43,753 nucleotides of DNA. Origin: Candidatus Methanofastidiosia archaeon. GTDB taxonomy: Archaea; Methanobacteriota_B; Thermococci; Methanofastidiosales; Methanofastidiosaceae. Every line of letters starts with the position of its first letter. Within the stretch, counting starts at the first letter, position 1. Position numbers and translations under genes: made by a program. Under the pieces are notes generated by a model. It saw only the letters and a list, made by a program, of their open reading frames with translations, made no database searches and was not told where the DNA came from. Below are positions 1 to 8,738 of this stretch, piece by piece. The stretch is taken from positions 1 to 43,753 of the forward strand of contig PWMA01000154.1 in assembly GCA_003558335.1 (NCBI GenBank). Direction: 5' to 3'.

Positions 1-2972
1 ACATGGTCAAGGCCGCCATAACCGATATCGTATGCCCAACCATCTCCACCCAATAACCAGACGCTTTTTTTAACTAATGAATCGGCTAAACTCAATAGAT
101 CTTTAGCTTCAGATTTTTCAATAGATTTAAGTTTGTCTTTCAAAATTTTTACCGATTCTCTCTGTTTATTTATTCCATCTTCAGTATCTTGTTTGGTATT
201 TTTTATTTCGGAAACTAAATCATTTCCAAGATCATCGACAAGTTTTTCAAGTAACTCTATTGCATATTCTCTCTGCTTATCTACAGCAAGTCTCATTCCT
301 AATCCAAATTCTGCTGTATCTTCAAAAAGTGAGTTTGACCATGTTGGCCCTAGACCGTCCTTGTTTTTACAATAAGGCGTTGTTGGCAAGTTTCCTCCGT
401 AAATGGACGAGCATCCTGTAGCATTTGCTATAAAGGCTCTATCTCCGAATAATTGAGTCAATAGCTTTACGTAAGGAGTTTGACCGCAACCCGAGCAAGC
501 ACCACAAAATTCAAAAAGAGGTTCTAAAAGTTGCACATCTTTTACTTTTGACATATTTAACTTATCGCGATTAACATAAGGTATAGATTCAAAAAATTCC
601 CATTTTTCTTTTTCCCGGTCTAGAATTGGATCTTTGAATTCTATATTAACAGCCTTTAATTTAGGGTCTTGTTTATCTTTTACAGGGCATACTTCATAAC
701 ACAGTGTACAACCAATACAATCTTCGGGCGAAGCCTGAACAGTGTACATGTAATCTTTAAATTGAGAAAATTTTGACTTTGCATATTTAAATGATTTTGG
801 AGCATTTTTTAGAGTTTCTTCTGGATAGACTTTGGCCCTTATGACTGTGTGAGGGCATACAAAGCTACATTTGCCACACTGTATACATATCTCATTGTTC
901 CATACCGGCACTTCAAGGGATATATTTCTTTTTTCCCATTTTGTTGTGGCAGTAGGGTATGTACCATCATCAGGAAATGCACTTACCGGAAGATCATCCC
1001 CTTTTCCTATAACTATTTTAGAAATTACGTTTTTAACAAATTTCGGGGCCTCTTCAGGCATTGAAGTTTTTATATCGTGATCACTTGTCGCTTTTTCTGG
1101 CACTTCTATTTCATATAGATTATCAAGCGCTTTGTCAATTGCCTCATAGTTCATCTTCAATATTTTTTCTCCCTTTTTACCATAAGCCTCTTCTGTATGC
1201 TTTTTGATCGATTTAATTGCATCTTCTTTAGGTATAATATTGCTTAAGGCGAAAAAACATGTTTGCATAATTGTATTAATTCTGGATCCCAGGCCTATTT
1301 CTTTGGCTATGTCGTAAGCATCAATGGCATAAAATTTAATTTTTTTGTCTATTATTTGTTGTTGGACTGTTTTGGGGAGATGTTTCCACACCTCTTCTTT
1401 AGGATATGGGCTATTCAAAAGAAATATTGCATTTTCCTCAGCTATTCCTAACATATCATATTTTTCTATGAAAGAACTTTGGTGACAAGCAACAAAGTTT
1501 GCTTTATCTACTAAATATGGCGATTTTATCGGCTCTGGTCCAAATCTTAAATGGGAAATTGTAAGAGATCCAGCTTTTTTTGAATCATAATGGAAAAATC
1601 CTTGGGCATAGTTGTCTGTTTCCTCTCCAATTATCTTTATTGAGTTTTTGTTAGCACTGACTGTTCCGTCAGAACCTAGGCCAAAGAAAACTGCTCTAGT
1701 CCTATTTTCTGGCTCAACAAAAAAGTTTGTATCATATTCAAGGCTTTTATTTGTTACATCATCCTTAATTCCTACTGTAAACCTGTTTTTAGAAGAACTT
1801 TTTTTTAGTTCATCAAAAACTGCCTTTACCATCGATGGTTTAAATTCCTTTGAGGATAATCCATATATGCCTCCAATTATTTTTGGCATTTCTTTCATAT
1901 CCAACATACCGTCTGAAAATGCAGAGGCGATAGCAGCTTTTATATCTAGGTAAAGAGGCTCTCCTAGAGATCCAGGTTCTTTTGTCCTATCAAGGACCGC
2001 AATACTTTTTGTTGAAACAGGAAGTGATGAAATAAAATGCTTCAAAGAAAAAGGCCTGTAAAGTCTTACTTTTACGACTCCAACTTTTTCTCCATTACTA
2101 TTGAGATAATTTACAGTTTCCTCTACAGTTTCTGCCCCGCTTCCCATTATAACAATAATCCTTTCGGCATCTTGGGCCCCACTGTATTGGAAAAGCTCAT
2201 ACTTTCTACCTACAATTTTTTCAAATTTTTCCATAGTGTCTTGGACTATATCAGGACAAGCACTATAATAAGGATTTATAGTTTCTCTTGCCTGAAAAAA
2301 TGTATCGGGGTTATGTGAAGTTCCTCTTATTATTGGATTATCAGGAGATAGAGCTCTTTTTCGATGCGCTATCACTAAATCTTGATCTATCATTTCTTTA
2401 AAATCATCGTTTGTTAAAAGCTCAACTTTGGAAGTTTCAGCCGATGTTCTAAAACCATCAAAGAAATGTAAAAATGGAACTCTTGACTTTAAAGATGCAG
2501 CTTGAGCAATAAGTGCAAAATCCATTACTTCTTGGACTGAATTTGATGCCATTAATGCAAATCCTGTTGAACGGACTGACATTACATCACTATGATCACA
2601 AAAAATTGATAGCGCATGAGTTGCAAGAGTTCTAGCACTTACGTGAAAAACAGTTGGCGTAAGCTCGCCTGCTATTTTGTACATGTTGGGTATCATTAGA
2701 AGAAGCCCTTGTGAGGCAGTAAATGTTGTGGTAAGCGCACCAGTTTGTAGTGATCCATGTATGGCTGCGGCTGCGCCTGCTTCACTTTGCATTTCAGTTA
2801 CATGAGGAATCGAACCCCAAATATTTGGCTTTTCCTCAGATGCCCATTGATCAGATAATTCGCCCATTGTCGATGAAGGAGTAATAGGGTAGATTGATAT
2901 AACCTCATTAACGTGATAAGCTGTATGTGTAGCAGCTTCATTTCCATCAATAGTAACTTTTTCTCTATTCAT
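1..2972 (-). CDS. nifJ: Pyruvate:ferredoxin oxidoreductase, fused NifJ type, C-terminus cut by window edge
   Basis: Catalyses CoA-dependent oxidative decarboxylation of pyruvate to acetyl-CoA and CO2 with reduction of ferredoxin. I read one unbroken frame of about 990 residues. It starts with the pyrimidine-binding domain (YPITPSSTMGE) and has a central insert with two [4Fe-4S] ferredoxin motifs (Cys696/699/702/706 and Cys752/755/758/762). The thiamine diphosphate domain follows, with its own cluster ligands (Cys823, Cys826, Cys854) and a GGDGWAYDIG diphosphate motif at the window edge. Homologues run to about 1170-1200 residues, so roughly 200 are missing, including the expected fourth cluster cysteine. 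I chose the ATG at 2972 because GGTGA lies five bases upstream; the ATG at 2984 has no such site. The single-chain form is typical of bacteria and some anaerobic eukaryotes and is uncommon beside methanogenesis genes. Confidence 0.96.
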   Translation of the reverse strand, partial: MNREKVTIDGNEAATHTAYHVNEVISIYPITPSSTMGELSDQWASEEKPNIWGSIPHVTEMQSEAGAAAAIHGSLQTGALTTTFTASQGLLLMIPNMYKIAGELTPTVFHVSARTLATHALSIFCDHSDVMSVRSTGFALMASNSVQEVMDFALIAQAASLKSRVPFLHFFDGFRTSAETSKVELLTNDDFKEMIDQDLVIAHRKRALSPDNPIIRGTSHNPDTFFQARETINPYYSACPDIVQDTMEKFEKIVGRKYELFQYSGAQDAERIIVIMGSGAETVEETVNYLNSNGEKVGVVKVRLYRPFSLKHFISSLPVSTKSIAVLDRTKEPGSLGEPLYLDIKAAIASAFSDGMLDMKEMPKIIGGIYGLSSKEFKPSMVKAVFDELKKSSSKNRFTVGIKDDVTNKSLEYDTNFFVEPENRTRAVFFGLGSDGTVSANKNSIKIIGEETDNYAQGFFHYDSKKAGSLTISHLRFGPEPIKSPYLVDKANFVACHQSSFIEKYDMLGIAEENAIFLLNSPYPKEEVWKHLPKTVQQQIIDKKIKFYAIDAYDIAKEIGLGSRINTIMQTCFFALSNIIPKEDAIKSIKKHTEEAYGKKGEKILKMNYEAIDKALDNLYEIEVPEKATSDHDIKTSMPEEAPKFVKNVISKIVIGKGDDLPVSAFPDDGTYPTATTKWEKRNISLEVPVWNNEICIQCGKCSFVCPHTVIRAKVYPEETLKNAPKSFKYAKSKFSQFKDYMYTVQASPEDCIGCTLCYEVCPVKDKQDPKLKAVNIEFKDPILDREKEKWEFFESIPYVNRDKLNMSKVKDVQLLEPLFEFCGACSGCGQTPYVKLLTQLFGDRAFIANATGCSSIYGGNLPTTPYCKNKDGLGPTWSNSLFEDTAEFGLGMRLAVDKQREYAIELLEKLVDDLGNDLVSEIKNTKQDTEDGINKQRESVKILKDKLKSIEKSEAKDLLSLADSLVKKSVWLLGGDGWAYDIGYGGLDH

Positions 2973-3019
2973 TAATTTCACCATTAACTAACTAAGTCCT
3001 TAATTAAAATTAAAAAATT

Positions 3020-3030
3020 AAAATATAAAG
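3020..3030 (-). promoter_or_regulatory. TATA-like promoter element for the pyruvate:ferredoxin oxidoreductase gene
   Basis: On the minus strand the sequence reads CTTTATATTTT, an archaeal TATA-box match. A start site about 27 bases downstream falls near 2998 and leaves a leader of about 26 bases that contains the GGTGA site. Placement is by pattern only. Confidence 0.45.
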
Positions 3031-3065
3031 TTATCCCTACAAGATTCTTTTTTATGTATATTAAT

Positions 3066-3578
3066 TCAAACCCACTTGTTGTATTTAATTCTTTCACTTT
3101 TGAATCTCTCGATAGGTTTTGGCACCTCTAGAGGATATCCCATTATTACTACTGAAAGGGGAAATATTTTTTCGGGAATTCCAAGTAAATCTCTATACCC
3201 CTTCACTTTATCTTCTAGAGGGTATATGCCTGACCATACTGCACCTATACCAAGATCATGAGCGGCAAGCAAAATATTTTGAGTTGCTGCAGAACAATCT
3301 TGAACCCAAAATCCAGGATATTTTTCTAAACTTGGATCTCCACAAATAACTATTGCTGCAGAAGCTTCTTTTGCCATAGGAGCGTATAGACTTACTTTTG
3401 GTATCTCCTCTAAGATACTTTTTTCGTCTATGACCATAAAATGCCATGGCTGTTGATTACCTGCCGAAGGTGCATTCATTGCCGCTTTAAGTAATTTATC
3501 AATAATCTCCTTAGATATCTCTTTATCAGTAAATTTTCTTACACTTCTTCTAGTACTAATCGCTTCAAGAGTTTCCAT
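3066..3578 (-). CDS. Nitroreductase-family FMN-dependent oxidoreductase
   Basis: A 170-residue protein with the nitroreductase fold signature. The N-terminal STRRSVRKF binds the FMN phosphate, APSAGNQQPW follows at about residues 32-41, and the C-terminal half has GIGAVW and a final GYP segment. Such proteins are homodimeric flavoenzymes that reduce quinones, nitro compounds or similar acceptors with NAD(P)H; the real substrate cannot be read from sequence. The open frame extends upstream to 3665, but the ATG at 3578 is preceded by GGAGAG at good spacing and gives the normal family N-terminus. It is transcribed away from the DUF211 gene, with a short AT-rich promoter region between them. Confidence 0.9.
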   Translation of the reverse strand: METLEAISTRRSVRKFTDKEISKEIIDKLLKAAMNAPSAGNQQPWHFMVIDEKSILEEIPKVSLYAPMAKEASAAIVICGDPSLEKYPGFWVQDCSAATQNILLAAHDLGIGAVWSGIYPLEDKVKGYRDLLGIPEKIFPLSVVIMGYPLEVPKPIERFKSERIKYNKWV

Positions 3579-3682
3579 ATTAATCTCTCCTTTTTCGTTT
3601 TGGTATTTTAAATTTATATGTTTATTCCAAAAAACCGAAACTATTATAAAATTCATCATCTTCAATAAACTTAGGTAAACAC

Positions 3683-3976
3683 ATGAGCTCGATTAGAATT
3701 ATAGTCCTCGATGTACTAAAACCCCACAAACCAATAATTCCTGACTTTGCAAATAAATTGGCGGAAATTCCAGGGATTATAGGTATAAATATTTCAGTAA
3801 TAGAAATAGATCAAAAGACTGAAACAGTTAAACTTTCAATACAAGGTGATTCGATTGATTACGAATCAATAAAACAAGAGATAGAAAAATTAGGTGGAAC
3901 TGTACACAGTATAGATAAAGTAGTTGCAGGAACAAGGATCATTCCAGAAGTTGAAACCTTGCAAGATAGGTCCTAA
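3683..3976 (+). CDS. DUF211 family protein
   Basis: A 97-residue protein that matches the archaeal DUF211 family over its full length. It starts with RIIVLDVLKPHKP, has a central repeat of ferredoxin-like beta-alpha-beta elements (INISVIEID, VKLSIQGDSIDYESIK) and ends with IHSIDKVVAG-like residues (here VHSIDKVVAGTRI). Known members form small ferredoxin-like assemblies of uncertain function; metal binding has been suggested. The ATG follows AGGT about seven bases upstream. It runs convergently into SRP19 with a 4-base 3' overlap (3973-3976). Confidence 0.88.
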   Translation: MSSIRIIVLDVLKPHKPIIPDFANKLAEIPGIIGINISVIEIDQKTETVKLSIQGDSIDYESIKQEIEKLGGTVHSIDKVVAGTRIIPEVETLQDRS

Positions 3977-4260
3977 TTTCCTCTGTTTTTTCTTATCTCT
4001 TTTGATATTTTTTTAAGTATCTCATTTTTAGAAAACTTTTTTTCAACTAAAAATCTTCCAATATTTCTTTCTACCTTCCCCTGATCTTTTGGATATTTTA
4101 GATTTTTTTCAAGTTCATACTTTATTTTAATTGTATCCAAAGCTTTTTTAATCTCATCTAAATTCGGATTTTCCACAGCTAGATTCTTTGGAAGCTTTCT
4201 TCCATCTTTCTTTGAAAGCTTTTTATCAAGGTATGCTGGCCATATAATATAATCCTTCAA
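3973..4260 (-). CDS. srp19: Signal recognition particle 19 kDa protein (SRP19)
   Basis: A 95-residue basic protein starting MKDYIIWPAYLD and carrying the SRP19 hallmarks KKDGRKLPK and, near the C-terminus, GRFLVE with lysine-rich flanks. SRP19 binds helices 6 and 8 of archaeal 7S RNA and prepares it for SRP54 binding, so it acts in co-translational targeting to the membrane. Length is normal for archaea. No SRP RNA gene is visible in this window. Confidence 0.93.
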   Translation of the reverse strand: MKDYIIWPAYLDKKLSKKDGRKLPKNLAVENPNLDEIKKALDTIKIKYELEKNLKYPKDQGKVERNIGRFLVEKKFSKNEILKKISKEIRKNRGN

Positions 4261-4322
4261 AAGTATCCCCCTAACCTTTTAAGTAATCATTTAACATTAC
4301 ATAAAAGTGTATTGGTGATCAA

Positions 4323-4685
4323 ATGCATGAACTTTCGCTTGCCAACGGAATGTTAAAAACTGTAATAAATGCAGCTCAAAATCAAAATGCTAAAAAAATA
4401 AAATCAATTAAACTTGAGATGGGTGAAATACTTCTTGTTAATCCTGAACAACTTATATTTTGTTTTGATGTAATTTCAAAAGGGACAATAGCGGAAGGAG
4501 CTAAAATTGAGATTACCTTTTTAAAACCAAGAATTCGTTGCAATAGTTGTGACAAAGAATTTAATATTAGCTCAGAAAAAGATTTTCCTTTGCTTTCAAT
4601 AGTTTGCAAATGTGGATCTAAAGATGTTAAAATAATGACTGGTCGTGAGTTTAATATAAAATCTATAAAAATTGAAGAAAGCTAA
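4323..4685 (+). CDS. hypA: Hydrogenase/urease nickel incorporation protein HypA
   Basis: A 120-residue metallochaperone that delivers nickel to [NiFe]-hydrogenase precursors with HypB. The N-terminal MHEL motif, whose amino group and His2 bind nickel, is intact. The zinc loop is present as Cys73-x2-Cys76, but the second half reads Cys95-Lys-Cys97, a CxC in place of the usual CxxC. The C-terminus (GREFNIKSIKI) is typical. GGTGAT precedes the ATG. Its 3' end overlaps the convergent aminotransferase gene by 4 bases. It implies that the organism has [NiFe] hydrogenases, although none is encoded here. Confidence 0.93.
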   Translation: MHELSLANGMLKTVINAAQNQNAKKIKSIKLEMGEILLVNPEQLIFCFDVISKGTIAEGAKIEITFLKPRIRCNSCDKEFNISSEKDFPLLSIVCKCGSKDVKIMTGREFNIKSIKIEES

Positions 4686-5848
4686 CTTTTTGATAGAAAT
4701 CTTTCTAATCTATCGCACGCCTCATCAATCTTTTCTTTTTTAAGAGGATAGGCAAGTCTTACATAATCATCAGAGTACTGTCCAAAAGCAGAGCCAGGAA
4801 CCGTGACTACTTTTTCTGCTTTAAGCAGTTTTTCAGAAAACTCTTCTGAACCCATTTTTGTTTGAGATATGTTCATAAATAAGTAAAATGCACCTTTAGG
4901 ATTAATTGCACTTACATTTTCCATTTTTTTCACTCTTTTAAAAAGTAAATTTTTTCTATTTTCAAACTCATCTCTCATATTCTTCACAAATTCTTGAGGC
5001 CCATTTAGAGCTTCCAAAGCACCAAATTGGGCAAATGTGTTATTACAAACTGGGCCGTACATGTGAAGTTTTAGCATTCTATCAAAAAGCACTTCATCCT
5101 TTGAAGATAGATATCCTACTCTCCATCCAGTCATAGAATAAGTTTTAGAAAAAGAATTCACCGTTATGACATTTTTTGCCATTCCATTAAGAGATGCAAT
5201 ACTTGTATGTTTTTTGCCATCATATATAAGATTCTCATAAACTTCGTCAGAGATTACTTTTAGATTGTATTCAATTACAATATCAGAAATCTTTTCCAAA
5301 TCTTTTTTATCTATAACAGCGCCCGTTGGATTTGTAGGTGAATTTAGTATCAATAGTTCTGTATTTTCAGTTATCTTTTCTTCTAAAGCATCGGCATTTA
5401 AAATAAAATTTTCATCTTCTAAACATTCAACCTCTATAGGTTTTCCTCCGGATAGAATAATTGTAGGTACATAAGCAACAAATGCAGGCGATGGAACTAA
5501 AACAGAATCACCTGTTTTGATTAAAGATTGAATTGCAAGTGATAAAGCTTCTCCTCCTCCAACAGTAATCATAATTTCATTTTCAGAAACATCAACATTG
5601 TTTTGTTTTTTCATTTTTTTAGAAACTGCTTTCCTTAAATCCAAGAGTCCAGCATTTGGAGAATATGATGTTTTTCCTTTTTCTAAAGCTTTAATAGATG
5701 CTCTAACTATGTGAGGAGGTGTATCAAAGTCCGGTTCACCTATTCCAAGATTTATTGCACCTTCCATGCCTTGGGCAAGGTCAAATAGTCTTCTAATGCC
5801 TGATTTAGGGATGCTGTCAAGTGCCGAAGGTATAGAATATTTTGTCAT
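4682..5848 (-). CDS. Pyridoxal-phosphate aminotransferase, class I/II (aspartate/aromatic type)
   Basis: A 388-residue fold-type I aminotransferase. It has the N-terminal LGIGEPDFDTP motif, NPTGA around Asn173, SDEVYE with Asp201 that contacts the pyridine nitrogen, and NSFSKTYSMTGWR with the Schiff-base lysine Lys235. Archaeal relatives act on aspartate, aromatic amino acids or alanine; substrate choice cannot be settled here. The ATG at 5848 follows GAGG. It starts 9 bases after the RFC large-subunit stop, so it is probably the last gene of the rfc operon, an association that looks positional rather than functional. Confidence 0.9.
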   Translation of the reverse strand: MTKYSIPSALDSIPKSGIRRLFDLAQGMEGAINLGIGEPDFDTPPHIVRASIKALEKGKTSYSPNAGLLDLRKAVSKKMKKQNNVDVSENEIMITVGGGEALSLAIQSLIKTGDSVLVPSPAFVAYVPTIILSGGKPIEVECLEDENFILNADALEEKITENTELLILNSPTNPTGAVIDKKDLEKISDIVIEYNLKVISDEVYENLIYDGKKHTSIASLNGMAKNVITVNSFSKTYSMTGWRVGYLSSKDEVLFDRMLKLHMYGPVCNNTFAQFGALEALNGPQEFVKNMRDEFENRKNLLFKRVKKMENVSAINPKGAFYLFMNISQTKMGSEEFSEKLLKAEKVVTVPGSAFGQYSDDYVRLAYPLKKEKIDEACDRLERFLSKS

Positions 5849-5857
5849 ACTAATCCT

Positions 5858-7216
5858 CTAGTAATCAAAAAGTGTTTTTTGCTGATTTATTTCTTTTTTT
5901 AATTTTTGATCTTCTTTTTCTTTTGAAAACTCTTTTTTAGACTCTATTTTTTCTTCAGATGATTTTGGAATCACCCTATCTTTTTCCATTTTTTCTGGCT
6001 CCTTTAAAAGTTCTTCTCTTGCCAAAATTACTTTTCTATAATTTTTTTCATCAATAAACTTGATTTCTTCCATATCAAACTCAAAAAAATTAGCTATAAG
6101 TGCGCCTTTTTTCGGATTAAGAAATAAAGCTAATATCATTGGAAGGTAAGATTTTGCAACATTTTTAGAGCAGTGACATTTTTTTCCTATTTTTTCTAGA
6201 ATCTTTTTCTTCATTTCTCTCTTTTTTTTAGAAGATCCTAATATTTGAAAATATTTAGGCGGTGAGAAAGGTATGTATCTTGAATCTGTTTTTCCAACAA
6301 CAGAAACTCCACCTGTCATTAGGTCTGAGGCATACTTCCACATAGAATAATTTCTAGTATTAAATGCTCTTTTCAAGTAAATATCTGACTTTGAAAGAAG
6401 TGCCGAGGCTTGAATTAAATCATTACCTTTGTATGCCTTTGGAGTATTTTCATTTATCCAAAGAAGTAGTTCTTCTGGTTTTTTGTCAACATTAAAAAAT
6501 TCTTTTCTGACATCGATTGAATTAGACATATAGAGCTTTGACAAAGCTTCAAATATTGAGGTTTCAGTATCTCTAGAGCCGATTAGTTTTTCATCTCCTT
6601 TTACTAGCTTTTTACCTAATGAGTCCAGATCATTAATAGCTGCACGCATATCTCCTCCAGCTTGCTCTGCAACTTTCATTAATGTTTCTTCATCTGAAAC
6701 TATATTTTCAGCTAGTGCTATCTCTTTTAATCTTGAAAAAATAGTTCTTGATTGAAGTTTTTTAAATTGAATAAGTTTAGAGTTATCTCTTATCGATTGA
6801 GAAACTTCCCAATAACTATTTGCAGTAAGAATAATAGGATTTTGTGTATTTTTTATTATTTCTAGTAATGCCTTTGATCCTCCAAAATCTTCTTTCCCAT
6901 GAATGTTGTCTGCTTCATCAAGCAGTATTATTTTTTTATATCCAAAAAGAGTTTTTGAAGAAGCAGCATTTCCTACAATTCTGTTTAATATATGCTGATC
7001 TCTTTTGTCGCTTGCATTAAGTTCTATTAAATCGTACCCAAGATCTTTTGATAGTACCTTTACTAAGGTTGTTTTACCACTTCCAGGAGGGCCATAAATT
7101 AAAAGTGCCTTCTTTTCAACCCCCCAAGTGTTTATCCAAGCTAGGACGCTTTTTACAACTGCCTGTTGACCTTTTATTTCAGAAAAATTTTTTGGAAAAT
7201 ATTTTTCAACAAGCAT
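5858..7216 (-). CDS. rfcL: Replication factor C large subunit
   Basis: A 452-residue clamp-loader ATPase. Walker A is GPPGSGKTT (residues 42-50), Walker B LLDEAD (98-103) and sensor 1 the ILTAN segment. The C-terminal 80 residues are highly charged and end in QQKTLFDY, a PCNA-interacting (PIP-box) motif as in other archaeal RfcL. Together with RfcS it loads the PCNA clamp on primed DNA. The gene begins one base after the RfcS stop and its ribosome site lies inside the end of rfcS, so the two are translationally linked. Confidence 0.96.
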   Translation of the reverse strand: MLVEKYFPKNFSEIKGQQAVVKSVLAWINTWGVEKKALLIYGPPGSGKTTLVKVLSKDLGYDLIELNASDKRDQHILNRIVGNAASSKTLFGYKKIILLDEADNIHGKEDFGGSKALLEIIKNTQNPIILTANSYWEVSQSIRDNSKLIQFKKLQSRTIFSRLKEIALAENIVSDEETLMKVAEQAGGDMRAAINDLDSLGKKLVKGDEKLIGSRDTETSIFEALSKLYMSNSIDVRKEFFNVDKKPEELLLWINENTPKAYKGNDLIQASALLSKSDIYLKRAFNTRNYSMWKYASDLMTGGVSVVGKTDSRYIPFSPPKYFQILGSSKKKREMKKKILEKIGKKCHCSKNVAKSYLPMILALFLNPKKGALIANFFEFDMEEIKFIDEKNYRKVILAREELLKEPEKMEKDRVIPKSSEEKIESKKEFSKEKEDQKLKKEINQQKTLFDY

Positions 7217-7217
7217 A

Positions 7218-8171
7218 TTATCTCTTTCCTAAAGAGAGATTTGCCAGAAGATATTCAAGCTGTATAAATTCATTTGCTCCCTGTACTAGTCTAAAATCTG
7301 CTTCACCTATCATATCAACTATCATAATTTTCTCTTTGTCAGAAACTTCTAAATTGAAAGTTTCTTTATGCATTTGCATTATTATATCTTCTCCAGACAA
7401 TCCCTGTTCTAAAATAAGTGTTTGAAGTATTTTTCTTGATGAAATATAATCTCCAGATAAAGCTACATGCATCATGTTTTTTATTTCTTCAGGTCTTGCC
7501 CTAGAAGTTACCTGATACACTAAACTTTCTGTTATAGAATCTCCTATACCTGAAGAGGCCTGAAGAGCATTTATTGCTCTTCTCATATCGCCTTCTGAAA
7601 CATAGGCAATTGCTTCAAGACCATCCTCTTTAAGATCGATATTTTCTTCTTTTGATATCTTTTTAATCATTATTTTTATAGCCTCATTTGATAAAGGTCC
7701 GAATCTAAATATTGCACACCTAGATTGTATAGGATCAATTATTCTTGAAGAGTAATTGCATGAAAGAATGAATCTACAAGTTGAGGTGTAGACCTCCATA
7801 GTTCTTCTCAGAGCATTTTGAGCATCTGAAGTAAGTGCATCTGATTCATCTAAAAAGATTATCTTGAAATCTCCACCTATAGGTTTTGTTCTTGCAAAAT
7901 CTTTAATTTTTTCCCTTACAACACTTATACCTCTTTCGTCAGAAGCATTTGTTTCTTGAAAATTTTGTCTCCAATATTCACCAAAAATCTCCTTTGCGAG
8001 AGCTATAGCCGCTGTAGTCTTTCCAACTCCAGGCGGTCCAGCAAATAATAAATGAGGCATTGATTTTTTATTAACGTAAGAGTTAAGCCTTTTAATTATA
8101 TGTTCTCTCCCAACTATATCATTGAGTTTTTGCGGTCTGTACTTCTCAGTCCAAGGTCTTTCAAACTCCAT
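7218..8171 (-). CDS. rfcS: Replication factor C small subunit
   Basis: A 317-residue AAA+ ATPase that forms the RFC clamp loader with RfcL. Motifs in order: N-terminal PWTEKYRP, Walker A GPPGVGKTT (residues 45-53), Walker B FLDESD (107-111, with Ser110 where many archaea have Ala), sensor 1 LSCNYSS, and the trans-acting SRC motif Ser150-Arg151-Cys152. The C-terminal collar domain follows. It is the first gene of the rfcS-rfcL-aminotransferase operon; a TATA-like element sits 31-45 bases upstream. Confidence 0.97.
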   Translation of the reverse strand: MEFERPWTEKYRPQKLNDIVGREHIIKRLNSYVNKKSMPHLLFAGPPGVGKTTAAIALAKEIFGEYWRQNFQETNASDERGISVVREKIKDFARTKPIGGDFKIIFLDESDALTSDAQNALRRTMEVYTSTCRFILSCNYSSRIIDPIQSRCAIFRFGPLSNEAIKIMIKKISKEENIDLKEDGLEAIAYVSEGDMRRAINALQASSGIGDSITESLVYQVTSRARPEEIKNMMHVALSGDYISSRKILQTLILEQGLSGEDIIMQMHKETFNLEVSDKEKIMIVDMIGEADFRLVQGANEFIQLEYLLANLSLGKR

Positions 8172-8201
8172 TCCATCACAACTAATTATTCGTAATTGAC
8201 T

Positions 8202-8216
8202 AGATATTTAAATCTT
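8202..8216 (-). promoter_or_regulatory. TATA-like element upstream of the rfc operon
   Basis: Minus strand AAGATTTAAATATCT. The centre lies about 38 bases before the rfcS ATG, predicting a leader of roughly 11 bases. The rest of the 8172-8274 gap shows nothing beyond AT-rich sequence. Confidence 0.45.
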
Positions 8217-8274
8217 ATTGGATTAATTAGAACAAGATTACTATCAATAAAGGAATTTCTAATTTTTTAAATAT

Positions 8275-8727
8275 CTAATCACTTAACTGTAATTTTTTTA
8301 TCCTAATACCGGCATCTCTTATCATGTTCATTTTTATTTCATTGTCAAGGTCATAATCTCTTGAATACACTATCTCCTTAACTCCTGCGTTTATGAGTAT
8401 TTTTGTACAGGACATACAGGGAAAATGAGTAGAATATACCGTTGAATTTTCAGTTGACACTCCGTGAATGGCAGCTTGGATTATAGTATTTTGCTCTGCA
8501 TGAACGCCTCTACAGAGATAAGATTTCTCAAGAGAACTAAGTGTCTGACGAAGACAAGTTTCTTTTGAACAGTGCGGAAGCCCTCTAGGGGCTCCATTGT
8601 ATCCTGTGGAAATAATATGTCCGTCTTTAACTAATACAGCACCTACTTCTTGTTTTATACAAGTAGATCTTTTCTTAACCAATTCTGCAATACTCATAAA
8701 ATATGTATCTATGTCCATTCTTGTCAT
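8275..8727 (-). CDS. dCMP deaminase
   Basis: A 150-residue zinc-dependent deoxycytidylate deaminase. It has the cytidine-deaminase signature HAE (His77-Ala78-Glu79) and PCxxC (Cys104, Cys107), plus the family N-terminus KRSTC and the NGAPRGLPHC loop. It converts dCMP to dUMP. The gene starts about 12 bases after the ThyX stop in the same orientation, so the pair supplies dUMP and then methylates it to dTMP. The ATG at 8727 follows GAGTGAT; an in-frame GTG at 8736 and an ATG at 8718 are less likely alternatives. ComE-like deaminases share the motifs, but the ThyX neighbour favours dCMP. Confidence 0.9.
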   Translation of the reverse strand: MTRMDIDTYFMSIAELVKKRSTCIKQEVGAVLVKDGHIISTGYNGAPRGLPHCSKETCLRQTLSSLEKSYLCRGVHAEQNTIIQAAIHGVSTENSTVYSTHFPCMSCTKILINAGVKEIVYSRDYDLDNEIKMNMIRDAGIRIKKLQLSD

Positions 8728-8738
8728 ACAAATCACTC

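Noticed and set aside
133..2318. Several open frames on the plus strand (for example 1612-1953)
   Set aside because: They lie opposite the pyruvate:ferredoxin oxidoreductase, which has continuous, strongly conserved coding on the minus strand. They show no family resemblance or ribosome sites.
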